Positions 1 through 9,120 of a stretch of DNA of 54,525 bases are shown piece by piece. The translations under genes were made by a program, and so were the position numbers. Each line of letters begins with the position of its first letter. The stretch's first letter is position 1. Origin of the DNA: Barthelona sp. PAP020 (taxonomy: Eukaryota; Metamonada: BaSk clade); NCBI GenBank assembly GCA_040182905.1, contig JARQWU010000038.1, positions 1 through 54,525 on the forward strand, given 5' to 3'. The notes beneath the pieces are model-generated. The model saw only the letters and a list, made by a program, of their open reading frames with translations, did no database searches and was not told where the DNA came from.

Positions 1-663
1 AAAGAATTCATAATCTCTGTGAATGATTCTAGATTGGGTATTCGATTCTTACCCTTTGATCGCCAGTTTGCAACAAAAATAATGTCAACTTCCTTTTCCT
101 TCAGTTCAATTATCTTTCTAAGGTATGCAATGTCAGTGTTAACAACCATTGTGTGAAAAAAAGAAATTAAAAAAAGCTAAAGTAAAATTTGATCTTTTAA
201 AAAAAGTTTATAATATTTTTCCAGGAGTAATCAGTCGTTGTTTTAATTCTGTTGTTGTCCAAATGAAATAAGTAGATTAAGTAGACGAGTACGTGATATT
301 TTTTTTAATGTGTTTTTGATTCTTTCTTGAGATCTCCTTTTTCGAATTGAAGCAGCCAATTGAGCTTTTGACATTAATTTAAACATTGCCAAAATGTCAC
401 ACAATTATGAAAGTTTGTCATGATGATGTTTGTTCGAATATTTTTAACAAAAGACATTGTTCCAATGTATTGTTGCAGATTTGTTGATGCAGTGATGGTG
501 TTGACATATTTGCACTCACGAAATTCACAAATTAAACTTGCAAAAGTGCGATATTTATCTTCTTTTTTTCTTCCATTGAAAGAACCTTTTTCACTTCTTC
601 AATGAGAGTCTCCAACGTTGTTAGTGTGACAACCTTCAATTTAACTAATAAAATCAACATCAT
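1..663 (-). pseudogene. Decayed or intron-split coding relic, continues past left edge
   Basis: Four coding-like stretches lie in succession on the minus strand. One starts at ATG 663 and stops at 532. A second frame is open from about 600 to 374. A third runs from ATG 386 to 243. A fourth starts at ATG 149 and stays open to the window edge. The first two overlap across a run of seven T (A on the coding strand, 563-569); one base more or less there would join them. The translations have protein-like composition, with few A/T-only codons, unlike the surrounding intergenic DNA. I do not recognise the protein. It may be a dead gene, a live gene with small introns I could not place, or a homopolymer error in the assembly. 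Confidence 0.4.
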
Positions 664-913
664 TTATTATCAATATTTTTTGTTCTTGTTGTGTTGGGCT
701 TCAATAATTGACATCAAAATCTCAAAAAAAAAATAGAAGTGACCCTATATTTTGCTCCAGTAGTGACATAAACTTATTTACAGTGAAAAGAAACCCAAAG
801 AGTCATTTTAGTGAATTTCGGAAAAATACAGGGTGTGAGATCCAGACTGAAAGCACATTGTGTAAATTCAGGTTGTGTCTTTGGAAAGAACTTCTGACAC
901 TGCTTTTTTTGTA

Positions 914-1122
914 TTATTAGATATTTATGAGGTATGAGTTGCTCAGTGAACAACGAAACGAGTTAGCTTAAGGTTTGGGAAAAACTCACGTGGATTCAGA
1001 TGCCCAAGTAACTTAAAAAATTGGACCTAAAGGTGGTCAAGAAACAACAAATAAAGGATGATATTTGATGACCTCTTTATATCTCCAATAAATTCCGTTC
1101 ATTGAGCATGAACTTCCACATT
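914..1122 (+). repeat. Dispersed ~210-bp repeat, copy 1
   Basis: This stretch is nearly identical, over its whole length and in the same orientation, to 23787-23997, with only scattered substitutions and short indels. It starts at TATTAGATATTTATGAG and ends at GAACTTCCACATT. It has no long open frame. TAGCTTAAGG near its left part and GGATTCAGATGCC about 30 bp later loosely recall Pol III A and B boxes, so a tRNA-derived SINE is possible but unproven. Confidence 0.8.
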
Positions 1123-1337
1123 TCTAAAAATTTTTCGTCCCAATTTCTTTTGGTATCTGGCAAAAACAAAATTTTAGGGTTGAATCTTTCCCTTAGAAAA
1201 CCCAAAGTTTTTCAACAGATCAATTGGCCTCCAAATTAATTAACCAACCAAATAGACACAAATTTTTATTATTCACTCATTTTTACAGTGTTTATTGGCC
1301 TGGAAATAAAAATAAAAGCAAAAATAAAAGAATTAGT

Positions 1338-2447
1338 TTATGTTTGATCACTTTGTTGGAAAAACAACAATGAACCCATTAACGATTGTAAATCGTACCT
1401 GAGAAGAAAAGAATTAATCTCATTTTGATTAAAGAAGAATTTCAAGAAGAAACTTTGAAAAATTCGCTTTTTTCTTGTGCCAAAATACACTGTTTTTAAA
1501 TCTTTGTTATTTATCACATTAGAAGGTAAATCCATCGTTTTTTCAATGTCAAAATCTTTAGGTAACAGATCTTCAAAGTGTTGTTTCAATTCTTCTTCAT
1601 CATAATGCACAACCTGTTTCAAAAAAGATAAGGGCTCCAGTTCATCACTCATAGTTAAACCGGATGTAAGCAACTTTTTCATTTTTTTTATTCCTTTTGA
1701 TCCACCTTCAACAATCAAAAAACTACTCAGTTTATTAGAGTTTCCCAAAACAATTCCTAATAACCCAGTCATCTTCCTGCTTTGGCATAAACTCAAAATT
1801 TTTCCAATGTTGAGCTTAGTGACAAAGAAATGAGCCGGTAAAAAAATTCCCACATCTATTTGTCTTCGGACAACATCTAATTCTAATCCTTTGTGATACT
1901 TGTTATATTTTTTTTGTTTCTTACTCAAGGTATTTCTTTTGTTTCTTTCGTTGTGCTCTAATTGTCGTTGAGATATCACTTCTAACACAGAATTAGCACT
2001 TTCAGTAGGATTGTTGATAAAATCACTGTTGGTTGATTCAATAAATTTCTTTAAACTGATTTTATGAACCTTAGAAGTATCCTCCAAACCTAATCTTTGA
2101 CGATCTCGTCTTTCTTTCATCTCTAATTCAATTCTTTCTCTTCTTTCCTTTCGTTTTTCTTCTTCAGTCTTATAAAATGGTATTTCAACATGCTCTTCTT
2201 TTATCTTTAACATTTCTGGAATTTTTACTTTTTCAGAAACAATAACATTCTCATCCCATGGTTCAATCTCAGGAAGTGAAAGAAAATAATCAAGTTGTAA
2301 TTGAGTGCCTGTATCGAACAAATCCTTTATATTTTCACTTTCTTGATAATTTACTGTTCGTTCAAAGTTACATGCTTCTTTTTGCAAATTAAATTGATTA
2401 TTCACATTAGTGGTCGCTAAATTGATAAAACTTTTTCGTTTAACCAT
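1338..2447 (-). CDS. PRPF3: U4/U6 small nuclear ribonucleoprotein Prp3
   Basis: This 369-residue protein is a core component of the U4/U6.U5 tri-snRNP. Prp3 binds U4/U6 RNA and helps hold the duplex before spliceosome activation in the nucleus. The N-terminal half has the family's 'WDE' stretch near residue 58 and a charged basic helix (about 95-120, EEEKRKERRERIELEMKERR) followed by RLGL. The middle has the KRNTLSKKQKKYNKYHKGLE helix. The C-terminal part has the DUF1115 core with the hallmark VEGGSKGIKKMKKLL. The start is the ATG at 2447. It is much shorter than the human protein (about 680 residues), lacking most of the N-terminal PWI/proline-rich region. This fits a streamlined spliceosome in an intron-poor genome. 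The extreme C-terminus is divergent but keeps the order of aromatic residues. Confidence 0.82.
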   Translation of the reverse strand: MVKRKSFINLATTNVNNQFNLQKEACNFERTVNYQESENIKDLFDTGTQLQLDYFLSLPEIEPWDENVIVSEKVKIPEMLKIKEEHVEIPFYKTEEEKRKERRERIELEMKERRDRQRLGLEDTSKVHKISLKKFIESTNSDFINNPTESANSVLEVISQRQLEHNERNKRNTLSKKQKKYNKYHKGLELDVVRRQIDVGIFLPAHFFVTKLNIGKILSLCQSRKMTGLLGIVLGNSNKLSSFLIVEGGSKGIKKMKKLLTSGLTMSDELEPLSFLKQVVHYDEEELKQHFEDLLPKDFDIEKTMDLPSNVINNKDLKTVYFGTRKKRIFQSFFLKFFFNQNEINSFLLRYDLQSLMGSLLFFQQSDQT

Positions 2448-2476
2448 AAAAGAAAAAAATAAAAATGTATTTTGGT

Positions 2477-3654
2477 TTATTTTATCATTAATCTTTCAGC
2501 ATTAATCAATGAAAATTGTTTAAGTGGTTTATTTCCTTTGTTAGATTTGATTTGTTGAATCACTTTTGATTTTATTGGTGAAGTAAAACATCTTCTTGTC
2601 GAATTTTGTCGAATTGCAGGCATTGGTGGATATTGGAAATCATTTTCATTATCATCAACCTTTTGTGAATCACTATTAGATGTTTGATCATCATTTCTTT
2701 CACATTCTCTGATTTCATTTTCCGAATCATTTGTTTTCAAATACAGATCTACAATTGATGCATTTTGAAGAATTAATGGACTCGCTATATTTTTTGGAGC
2801 AACAAATTTAAAGGGACTGCCAAAAGTAAAGAGTTTTCTGTTTGATGTATGGTCATTTGGAGTTTCTGTTTCAACATGAATTTGATTTGGTTTAGATGTT
2901 AGAGGTGTTTCAAATTGATTCTGTTTTGTCATTACACTTCCAAATTCTTGAAAAGTTTCCTGAAAATTGATGCAGGCACAATTTTTTTTTTTTAACAATA
3001 AAAAATAATAATTAATCATTGATATATTTATACAAAATGTAGAATACTGAACCAAGAATGAACATACGACTACAGTTGAACCTTAACACTCTCAACCAAA
3101 ATATGTGTCCTTTTTTTCAAATCATTCAATTTATTCTCGAGAATAGGCTTTCTGTCATCATCATCATCTAAACGAGAAATCAAATTTTGAAGTCTATGTA
3201 AAAGCGAAGTAAAATAGTAAATTTTTTTCTTTATCCTTTCAACACGGAAAGAGTAAGACATAGATGACGAAGGAATAATTATTTTATTGTATAAAGGAGG
3301 TGATGTATTTACAACCAATCTTAAAGTGGGATAATTGGATAAATCTACATGAGAATCTAACAATTTATCGACAATGTTTTTCGCTTTGACTTCAAAATTT
3401 TCGCATTGCTGTTTAAAATCAGAAAAAACACCACTTTCCAAAGAATTTTTAAAACTCTGTGTTCTTTTAAAATATTCTTCCCAGCTTTGTAATAATGACA
3501 GTAAAGACAAGTTGATCGACTTTTGTTGAACAAATTTTGAATTCTTTTTTTTGAAAAATTGGTCTGAAGCTTGTTTTCGTCGAACAAATCCTTTTTCAAT
3601 GACTTTTAATTCCCTATTATGCATATCCCATCGTTCTTTCAGATTAATCACCAT
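2477..3654 (-). CDS. Unknown coiled-coil protein, probable two-exon gene
   Basis: I propose exon 1 at 3654-3082 (ATG 3654, MVINLKERWDMHNREL) and exon 2 at 2959-2477. They are joined by removing a 122-bp intron (2960-3081) with a GTTCAA 5' end and a T-rich TTTTCAG 3' end. Both sites are in phase 0, giving 351 residues. Unspliced, exon 1 would stop at TAG (3070) and exon 2 would have no natural ATG at its head. The first half is helical and basic and contains a DDDDD run near residue 165. The second half is polar, with SP and TP sites (FETPLTSKPN, RCFTSPIKSK) suggesting phosphorylation. I do not recognise the family. The 5' splice site is the weak point; if it is wrong, these are two separate ORFs. 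Confidence 0.5.
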
Positions 3655-3962
3655 GTGAGACAAAAAAGGATATTGTTTGAAAAAAGAAGAAAAGAACAAT
3701 AAAAATCCTTAAATTTATGTAAAAATTACCTAATCTTAAATGATGTTTATTATTTGTTCAACATTATGCCACAATAAAACAAAATTTCAATTTCTCCAGA
3801 AATGTTTTCAAAATATGGGTATCAGATTCTAATCTATTTGGAGTGTCAAACTACTAATATTTCTTAAGATTCTTTTGCAAAAAACTGATTTCGGAAAAAC
3901 AAATATCTTTAAGTATTTACGCGATTTTTGTGTGAAATTTTCATAAAAATGAAATCAATTGT

Positions 3963-4312
3963 TTAATTTATTCTTTGGTAGAGATATGGCTCATCACTAT
4001 CCTCAATTACTTCCAAATCATTGTTGGTTTTATCTAGTGGATCATTTGCAAATTTAACCAATTCATCTTTGAAGGTTACCATAACATTTCCAAAATCCTT
4101 GGTATATCGAATACTTGCTGAAGAAAAAGAATCCCATAAATGATACAATCCTCTTTTTGTATACCAAGGTGTTACTTGATCTCTGTGTAATATTGGATTA
4201 TTCATATAAAAAATGAATGGTGAAGTGTTATAGCTTACTAATAAATTTGAAGAAGGTTGAAAACCCAAAACACAAAGAAAGATTTTAAAGACCTTCGAAA
4301 CAATATCATTAA
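3963..4312 (-). CDS. Possible 3'-terminal exon of an unknown gene
   Basis: There is an open frame on the minus strand with no ATG at its head, ending at TAA 3963. It can begin just after a CTTTAG at about 4313, which would serve as a 3' splice site. The encoded ~115 residues include TPWYTKRGLYHLWDSF and an acidic end (DLEVIEDSDEPYLY). No family is recognised and the upstream exons were not found. It could be a terminal exon or a relic. Confidence 0.3.
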
Positions 4313-4510
4313 TACTAAAGAAAATGTGCTTTTAACATCAAGCAACATGTAAGATGGAAATGAAAATATTTCAATTCAGTAAATATTTTTTTGGCTAAAG
4401 TTGCTGTGAACATCAACAGATATTAAGTAATGAAATACAATTATTTTCAAAAAGTTTAACAGCACATTGTCAAAAATTTCGTTCTGACAGGCAAAAATAG
4501 GTTTCATCAA

Positions 4511-4633
4511 ATGAAAAACACCAAGATACCGCAAAGTTCAATCGTACATGGGGTTTTAATCAATATACATGATGAAAAAAATGATCATTTGGTAGAATTT
4601 CCCAAATTAGAGAGAGATTATTTTTTATGTTAG
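4511..4633 (+). other. Small coding-like ORF (40 codons), unassigned
   Basis: ATG to TAG with protein-like composition (VHGVLINIHDEKNDHLVEF). It sits in the 4269-4825 intergenic stretch, which otherwise shows only A/T-rich DNA. It could be an exon of an unresolved gene or chance. Confidence 0.2.
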
Positions 4634-4825
4634 CCTATTCGTTGTGTTTGAGATAGTATGATTGCTATTCTGTGGATGGGTTATTCATATTCATTCATGA
4701 AAACGTTTGTAAATTTTTCACGCTATGTTCCTTTTCTATAATTAAATGAAACACTTGCAATGAATGAATAAATGGAATTGTTTTGAAAAAATTAATGATA
4801 TAAATGGTGTGAACAATTTTTTTTT

Positions 4826-5122
4826 ATGCATCCATTTAGTTTTTCGCCGAACCCAAAAAAACAAATTGATAGTCAAATATTTACACCTTCTAGGTATCAA
4901 CAAACTTTATTAAATCAACAGGGGCAAAGTGAAATTTCGATTTCACATTTATCACCATATGATCGAAGAATAATTGTTAAACAAACGCATATTTCTGGAT
5001 GTGAAGACAAAAAAACAATATTAAAACCTTTATCAAATCAAAAAACACAAATTAAAAAAACACCATATACAAAGACAAAAAATACAGTTTCTTCGCTTCC
5101 AAAAATGAGTATTGTTGAGTAA
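4826..5122 (+). CDS. Small basic disordered protein, or first exon of RNase H2B
   Basis: This is an ATG-started frame of 98 residues, rich in K, Q, S and T, with no folded domain (starts MHPFSFSPNPKKQ). It ends 290 bp before the RNase H2B start. A GTAAAT at 5119, inside the last codons, and TTTCAG at 5406-5411, directly before the RNase H2B ATG, are in matching phase (2 bases + 1). This ORF could therefore be spliced onto RNase H2B as a long N-terminal tail, giving 286 residues. That intron would be 293 bp, far longer than the others here, so the standalone reading is kept as an alternative. Confidence 0.45.
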   Translation: MHPFSFSPNPKKQIDSQIFTPSRYQQTLLNQQGQSEISISHLSPYDRRIIVKQTHISGCEDKKTILKPLSNQKTQIKKTPYTKTKNTVSSLPKMSIVE

Positions 5123-5412
5123 ATTATAGGTAATTTTTTTATATCTCTTAAATTACGCAAGTCATATGTAAATAATGATAATTTGCAGCGGAAAATGATC
5201 AAAATAATAGTATGCTATTGAAATAAATGATTATATGATCAAAAATGCGAAAGAACGTATCTTTTTGATATTTTGAAAGTTGACATCAACTCAAAATTGA
5301 AGAAAAAGTCAGCTGATCATTTGTGCAAAATTGTTAAAAGACAAATTGCAATTGTTCAATTAATTCAACAGCTGTTGAGTTTTAAAAGACAAGAATTTTT
5401 TTTTGTTTCAGA

Positions 5413-5979
5413 ATGTCTTATGTGTTATTGTCTTCAATTCCTTTAGATGGAAAATCTTTGAAAGAAATTTTACTTCCTGATTTAATCGATGATATTTTTG
5501 TTAAATATGTTGTTGATGATGAATTCATGGTTTATTCCAAACTAAAATCAAAATACCATCTTTCGACATGGTTTGTTGAAAATCATGTGGCTGATTCTGC
5601 AGATACTCACTTTATTATTCCGGTTTCACCTTGTTTTTTTCTTCTAAAACATTTAACTCCATCTGATATTGAAAAGAGGTCTATTTCATTCAGTGAATTA
5701 TTAGGTAATTACGAAATGGACGAAGAACAAAGCCTTGTTTATGGTTTTTTATTAAATAAAGCATTTAACGACTTATGTCAAACAATTAGTGATGATGAAT
5801 ACAAGTTGTCCAAAGAATTGATTGATATGTTTTGCAAGAAAATATGGAAAATAGGTGAAAAATATGGGGGTTCAGTCAGTTCTGATGGTTTTGATCCCAA
5901 CATGATTCCTGATGTATTGGGTTTATTCTTGTCGCCGAAATGGATTGAATATTCCATGAAATTGAAGAAGAATGAATAG
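5413..5979 (+). CDS. RNASEH2B: Ribonuclease H2 subunit B
   Basis: This is the non-catalytic B subunit of the trimeric RNase H2, which removes ribonucleotides from DNA and degrades RNA:DNA hybrids in the nucleus. The 188 residues begin with the triple-barrel segment (SYVLLSSIPLDGK). They continue with the family's core: STWFVENHVADSADTHFIIP followed by VSPCFFLLKHL, which matches the human SWFI...HFATPVDPLFLLLHYL region in spacing. The C-terminal helix FLSPKWIEYSMKL matches the family's end. The C-terminal extension that carries a PCNA-binding motif in animals is absent. The ATG at 5413 sits immediately after TTTGTTTCAG, which looks like a splice acceptor, so an upstream exon (4826-5118) is possible. 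Confidence 0.75.
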   Translation: MSYVLLSSIPLDGKSLKEILLPDLIDDIFVKYVVDDEFMVYSKLKSKYHLSTWFVENHVADSADTHFIIPVSPCFFLLKHLTPSDIEKRSISFSELLGNYEMDEEQSLVYGFLLNKAFNDLCQTISDDEYKLSKELIDMFCKKIWKIGEKYGGSVSSDGFDPNMIPDVLGLFLSPKWIEYSMKLKKNE

Positions 5980-6661
5980 ATGTCATTTTAACCGGTAAAT
6001 TTTGCAAATTTTTATGAATAGCTTGATAAAAATGCAAGAAATTTTGGATCGTTTTTTTGAATGGTTCAAAGGGAGGATCGGATCAACAAAATGTTTTGTT
6101 GATTGTTTAAATTTTTATTGCATTTCAATAGACAAAAGTTCGAAAGAATTTTTTCGTAAATTCTTACATTTTTTATTATTTTTGAACAAAAACTTGCTGT
6201 TTTTGTGAAATGTAATACGGATAGTAAAAATCGGGATTTTTCAAATTGAATGGAAAAAAGACCCACATAATACATACAAATGACAATCAATTACTTTTTA
6301 ATTGTATTACAATTGAAAAAATTCATTAAAAAAGGGAAATTTTGAAAAAAATCCCCTGTTAAGAAAGAATGTGACTTGAATGAATATCATGAACAAAAAT
6401 CTAATTTCAAGTTTATATGAATTTGAATAAAAAACCAAAATTAAAAAATTTGAAGAACCAAATATCATAATTGTTAAATGATTGAAAAATCGGTAAATTA
6501 ACAAATAAAATTTGAAAGTTGTGAGAAATTAAAAAAAATCTTGAAAAAAGAAAGAATCTTTCAATGTGGTATTTTTTGAAAATCTTCTAAAAACAGAACT
6601 TGGATTTAAAACCCTTTTTTACCCATCGTGGTTTTATTTGTATTGAATAATCCCTTTTAAT
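5980..6661. other. Intergenic, no gene seen
   Basis: About 680 bp of A/T-rich DNA between RNase H2B and the thioesterase. Short open frames on both strands consist mostly of Phe/Leu/Lys/Asn codons and look like chance. No RNA gene was recognised. Confidence 0.6.
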
Positions 6662-7618
6662 ATGCTTTTTGATGTTGAAGAAAGAAATTCCATTGAAGAT
6701 GAGCAATTTTCTTTTGTGGCAACTCCTTTAGTTTTGATTCATGGAATATTAGCGGATAAGGAGGTGTGGAATCCTGTGTTAAAGCATATTAAAAAGAAAA
6801 TGCCTAAATCGAGAGTCATTTGTATTGAAATTGGTAATGGTTATAGAGATAGCCTTGAAATGCCTTTAATGGAACAATTAACAATATTTGCACAAATAGT
6901 CAGAGAACATCCAAGTCTTCAAAATGGCTTTGATATCTTATCACATAGTCAAGGTGGAATTTTAGCCAGAGGATACATCCAATTTTATTCTTTTTTAGAT
7001 GTTTATCCCAAAGTTAGACGATTAGTTCAAATTTTCTCTCCAAATGGTGGAGTTTATGGAATTCCAAATTTTACAAATTATTTATCAAAACCTTTGTTGT
7101 GTTGTTGTGGTTCATCCCCATACTGGTGTTATTTTAATGAATATTCTTTTGCTGGTTATTGGAGGGATCCATATAATTTATCAACTTACAAAAGAATTGA
7201 TTCATTTTTAGCGAGATTAAACCAAGTTTCAGATCTTTCATCACAGTTAGAAAAAGAAAGAAGCAAAAAAACCATCACTAATTTGGACGGTATGTTGTTG
7301 TTGAGTTCATGCAATGACACAACAGTTTTACCCTCAACATCATGTTTTTTTGATGAATATGCACCAAATTCAAAAGATATTATTGGTTTAGAAGATGAAA
7401 ATCATTCACTCAATCAGAGAGGAGATGATCCGTTGGGTTTGTTGGAAATGAAAAGGAAAAAGAGAGTGCACAAATGTAGTGTCACTATTAATCATGAAGA
7501 AGCAACTTTCATGCGAGCTCAAAAAATGTACGATGAAGTAATTATTCCCTTTTTATTGTGTGATGATGTAACCACAGCCAAATTTTCGGATTTGATAGAA
7601 ATTGTTGTAAATATTTAG
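6662..7618 (+). CDS. Palmitoyl-protein thioesterase-like alpha/beta hydrolase
   Basis: 318 residues of the PPT fold. LVLIHGILADKEVWNPV (23-39) is the oxyanion-loop region. LSHSQGGILARGYIQ carries the nucleophile Ser96 in the family's SQGG context. FSPNGGVYGIP matches the PPT 'SPQGGxxGxP' loop. SSCNDTTVLPSTSCFF carries the acid Asp in the family's DxxVxPxxSxxF motif. NHSLN probably holds the catalytic His. Such enzymes remove fatty acyl groups from proteins or CoA, usually in the lysosome. No signal peptide is visible: the protein begins MLFDVEERNSIEDE. Either it acts in the cytosol or a leader exon upstream was missed. A CCCC-type patch (LLCCCG) lies near 143. It looks closer to PPT2/PPT-like than to PPT1. 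Confidence 0.8.
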   Translation: MLFDVEERNSIEDEQFSFVATPLVLIHGILADKEVWNPVLKHIKKKMPKSRVICIEIGNGYRDSLEMPLMEQLTIFAQIVREHPSLQNGFDILSHSQGGILARGYIQFYSFLDVYPKVRRLVQIFSPNGGVYGIPNFTNYLSKPLLCCCGSSPYWCYFNEYSFAGYWRDPYNLSTYKRIDSFLARLNQVSDLSSQLEKERSKKTITNLDGMLLLSSCNDTTVLPSTSCFFDEYAPNSKDIIGLEDENHSLNQRGDDPLGLLEMKRKKRVHKCSVTINHEEATFMRAQKMYDEVIIPFLLCDDVTTAKFSDLIEIVVNI

Positions 7619-8015
7619 CAGTTCACACATTATTGTTTTATGTTCATTTTTGCATTCATGATTTAGTTAGAGTGATGTCAAATTAATGAATGAATGAAGT
7701 GAAAGAAAGATAAGTGAGAGAAGGAAAAAGAATTGAACATGGATTACATCACATTAGTTTGGTCGACCAATTCTAACCAAGATTCAGCCTGTATTTGAAG
7801 GTATATTGGAGTGAATAGATTCAAAAACACTGCTTATTTGGTAAATGTTTTTCAAAGCCTGTAAAAGAACAGGAATTTGAAAAAGATTTTTTTTTCTTTT
7901 TTACTTCATGCCAACTATTACTGTTACTCAGTTTTTAAAAATATATGTATGCTGTTTTTAGCTCTTATTAACCCCAATAAATAACAAAAACTCACTTTAT
8001 ATAAATTAAAACACA
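7619..8015. other. Convergent intergenic region with a short coding-like island
   Basis: 3' flank shared by the thioesterase (+) and the ZIP transporter (-). Most is A/T-rich. On the minus strand, about 7885 down to 7742, two overlapping frames read like protein (one with ALKNIYQISSVFESIHSN, the next with AESWLELVDQTN). They would join by a one-base shift and may be a fragment of a dead gene or element. Confidence 0.35.
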
Positions 8016-8840
8016 CTATTCGTGCAACATAACCAAAGTGAATGCCATTATTATCATCCCAACTATTACACCTATAATTGCATGATGATGTTTTGCTGTT
8101 TTTATTGCAATTGGCAACAACTCATCTAACGAAATATATATCATAATCCCTGCAATCGCAGCTAGAGTCACACCAAAAAATGTTTCATTTATTCCTTGAA
8201 TAAATAGGAAATAAGCCAAAACAGCTCCCAAAAGTTCACTCAAGCCACTCAAAGTGCCCAAAATAAAGGCTTTCTTTTTACTTTTTGTAGAATAATATAG
8301 AGGAACAGATACAGAAACCCCTTCTGGAATGTTATGAATACAAATAGCAATAGCAACACCTATCCCACTCACAGGGTTGTTTAACATTGACACAAAAGAC
8401 CCAATACCTTCTGGAAAATTATGTATAGCTATAGCTATTGTGGAAGATACTGCTGTTTTAAAAAGATTTTTCGCCTCATCTTCGGTATCAATGTTCGTTT
8501 TAGAAACATCTTCATCTTGAACTTCATGTGGGTTTCCAAAAGAAGGTATTAACAAATCAATAAGTGCAATTATTCCAATACCACAAAAAAATGAAATGGT
8601 AGTGATAAGATAAGCTGTTTTAGATGAAAATTTGGTCAATAATCTTGTATTTGCTTCAGGAAATATTTCAATCATTGAAATATAAATCATTACTCCTGCA
8701 CTTAACCCCAAAGAGACACTAAGAAATGACTTATCAAATTCTTTTGAAAAAAACACCACTGCTGCACCAATACTGGTCGATAATCCTGCTATTAACGTTG
8801 AAAGGAAGGCAAGTAAAACTGTGTTTGATGAAAAATTCAT
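8016..8840 (-). CDS. ZIP-family metal transporter, ZupT/GufA-like
   Basis: 274 residues with about eight membrane spans. It carries the two signature metal-site helices HNFPEG (140-145) and HNIPEG (169-174), and the cytosolic loop between spans III and IV is short and acidic (about 101-125). This subfamily moves Zn(II), Fe(II) and related divalent metals toward the cytosol from outside or from a compartment. The text around the second motif (AICIHNIPEGVSVSVPLYY, then SGLSELLGAVLAYFL) is close to bacterial ZupT. Eukaryotic members exist (SLC39A11, plant ZTP29), so this need not be recent transfer. The ATG at 8840 leads straight into the first span. No histidine-rich loop is present. Confidence 0.88.
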   Translation of the reverse strand: MNFSSNTVLLAFLSTLIAGLSTSIGAAVVFFSKEFDKSFLSVSLGLSAGVMIYISMIEIFPEANTRLLTKFSSKTAYLITTISFFCGIGIIALIDLLIPSFGNPHEVQDEDVSKTNIDTEDEAKNLFKTAVSSTIAIAIHNFPEGIGSFVSMLNNPVSGIGVAIAICIHNIPEGVSVSVPLYYSTKSKKKAFILGTLSGLSELLGAVLAYFLFIQGINETFFGVTLAAIAGIMIYISLDELLPIAIKTAKHHHAIIGVIVGMIIMAFTLVMLHE

Positions 8841-9120
8841 TGTACAGTGGAAGTCAAAAATATCAATGATTGATTGTTGGACAATTTCATCAATTTCATC
8901 TTCGTATTATGTTCTTTGTTATAAACAAATGAATAATTATCGGCATTCAAATACTGAATTATCAATCAAAGAAAAGTATAACAAAACTATTTGTTCAACT
9001 TTTAAATTCTCTTTGTTTATGTGCAATTGTTATAATGTTGTAAGAATTAATTTACAAATATGAAAAATAAAAACAAAAAGCCTGTGAATACACAACAAAT
9101 GAAAAACAGAGAAAACTAAT

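Noticed and set aside
420-605. Plus-strand ORF of 61 codons
   Set aside because: It is the complement of better coding-like frames on the minus strand and has no recognisable protein features.
708-920. Plus-strand ORF running into repeat copy 1
   Set aside because: It has no natural ATG at its head (starts TTG) and looks like chance; the repeat copy at 23787 has no matching ORF upstream.
3061-3067. GTATGTT as 5' splice site of the 2477-3654 gene
   Set aside because: It resembles the classical consensus but lies after an in-frame TAG (3070), so using it would end the protein before the junction; GTTCAA at 3081 fits the phase.
6002-6504. Several short ORFs on both strands
   Set aside because: Composed almost only of Phe, Leu, Ile, Lys and Asn codons as expected of A/T-rich spacer DNA; no start context or similarity.
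8821-9063. 80-codon plus-strand ORF upstream of the ZIP gene
   Set aside because: It begins inside the ZIP coding region on the other strand and starts with TTG or GTG-type codons; looks like chance.
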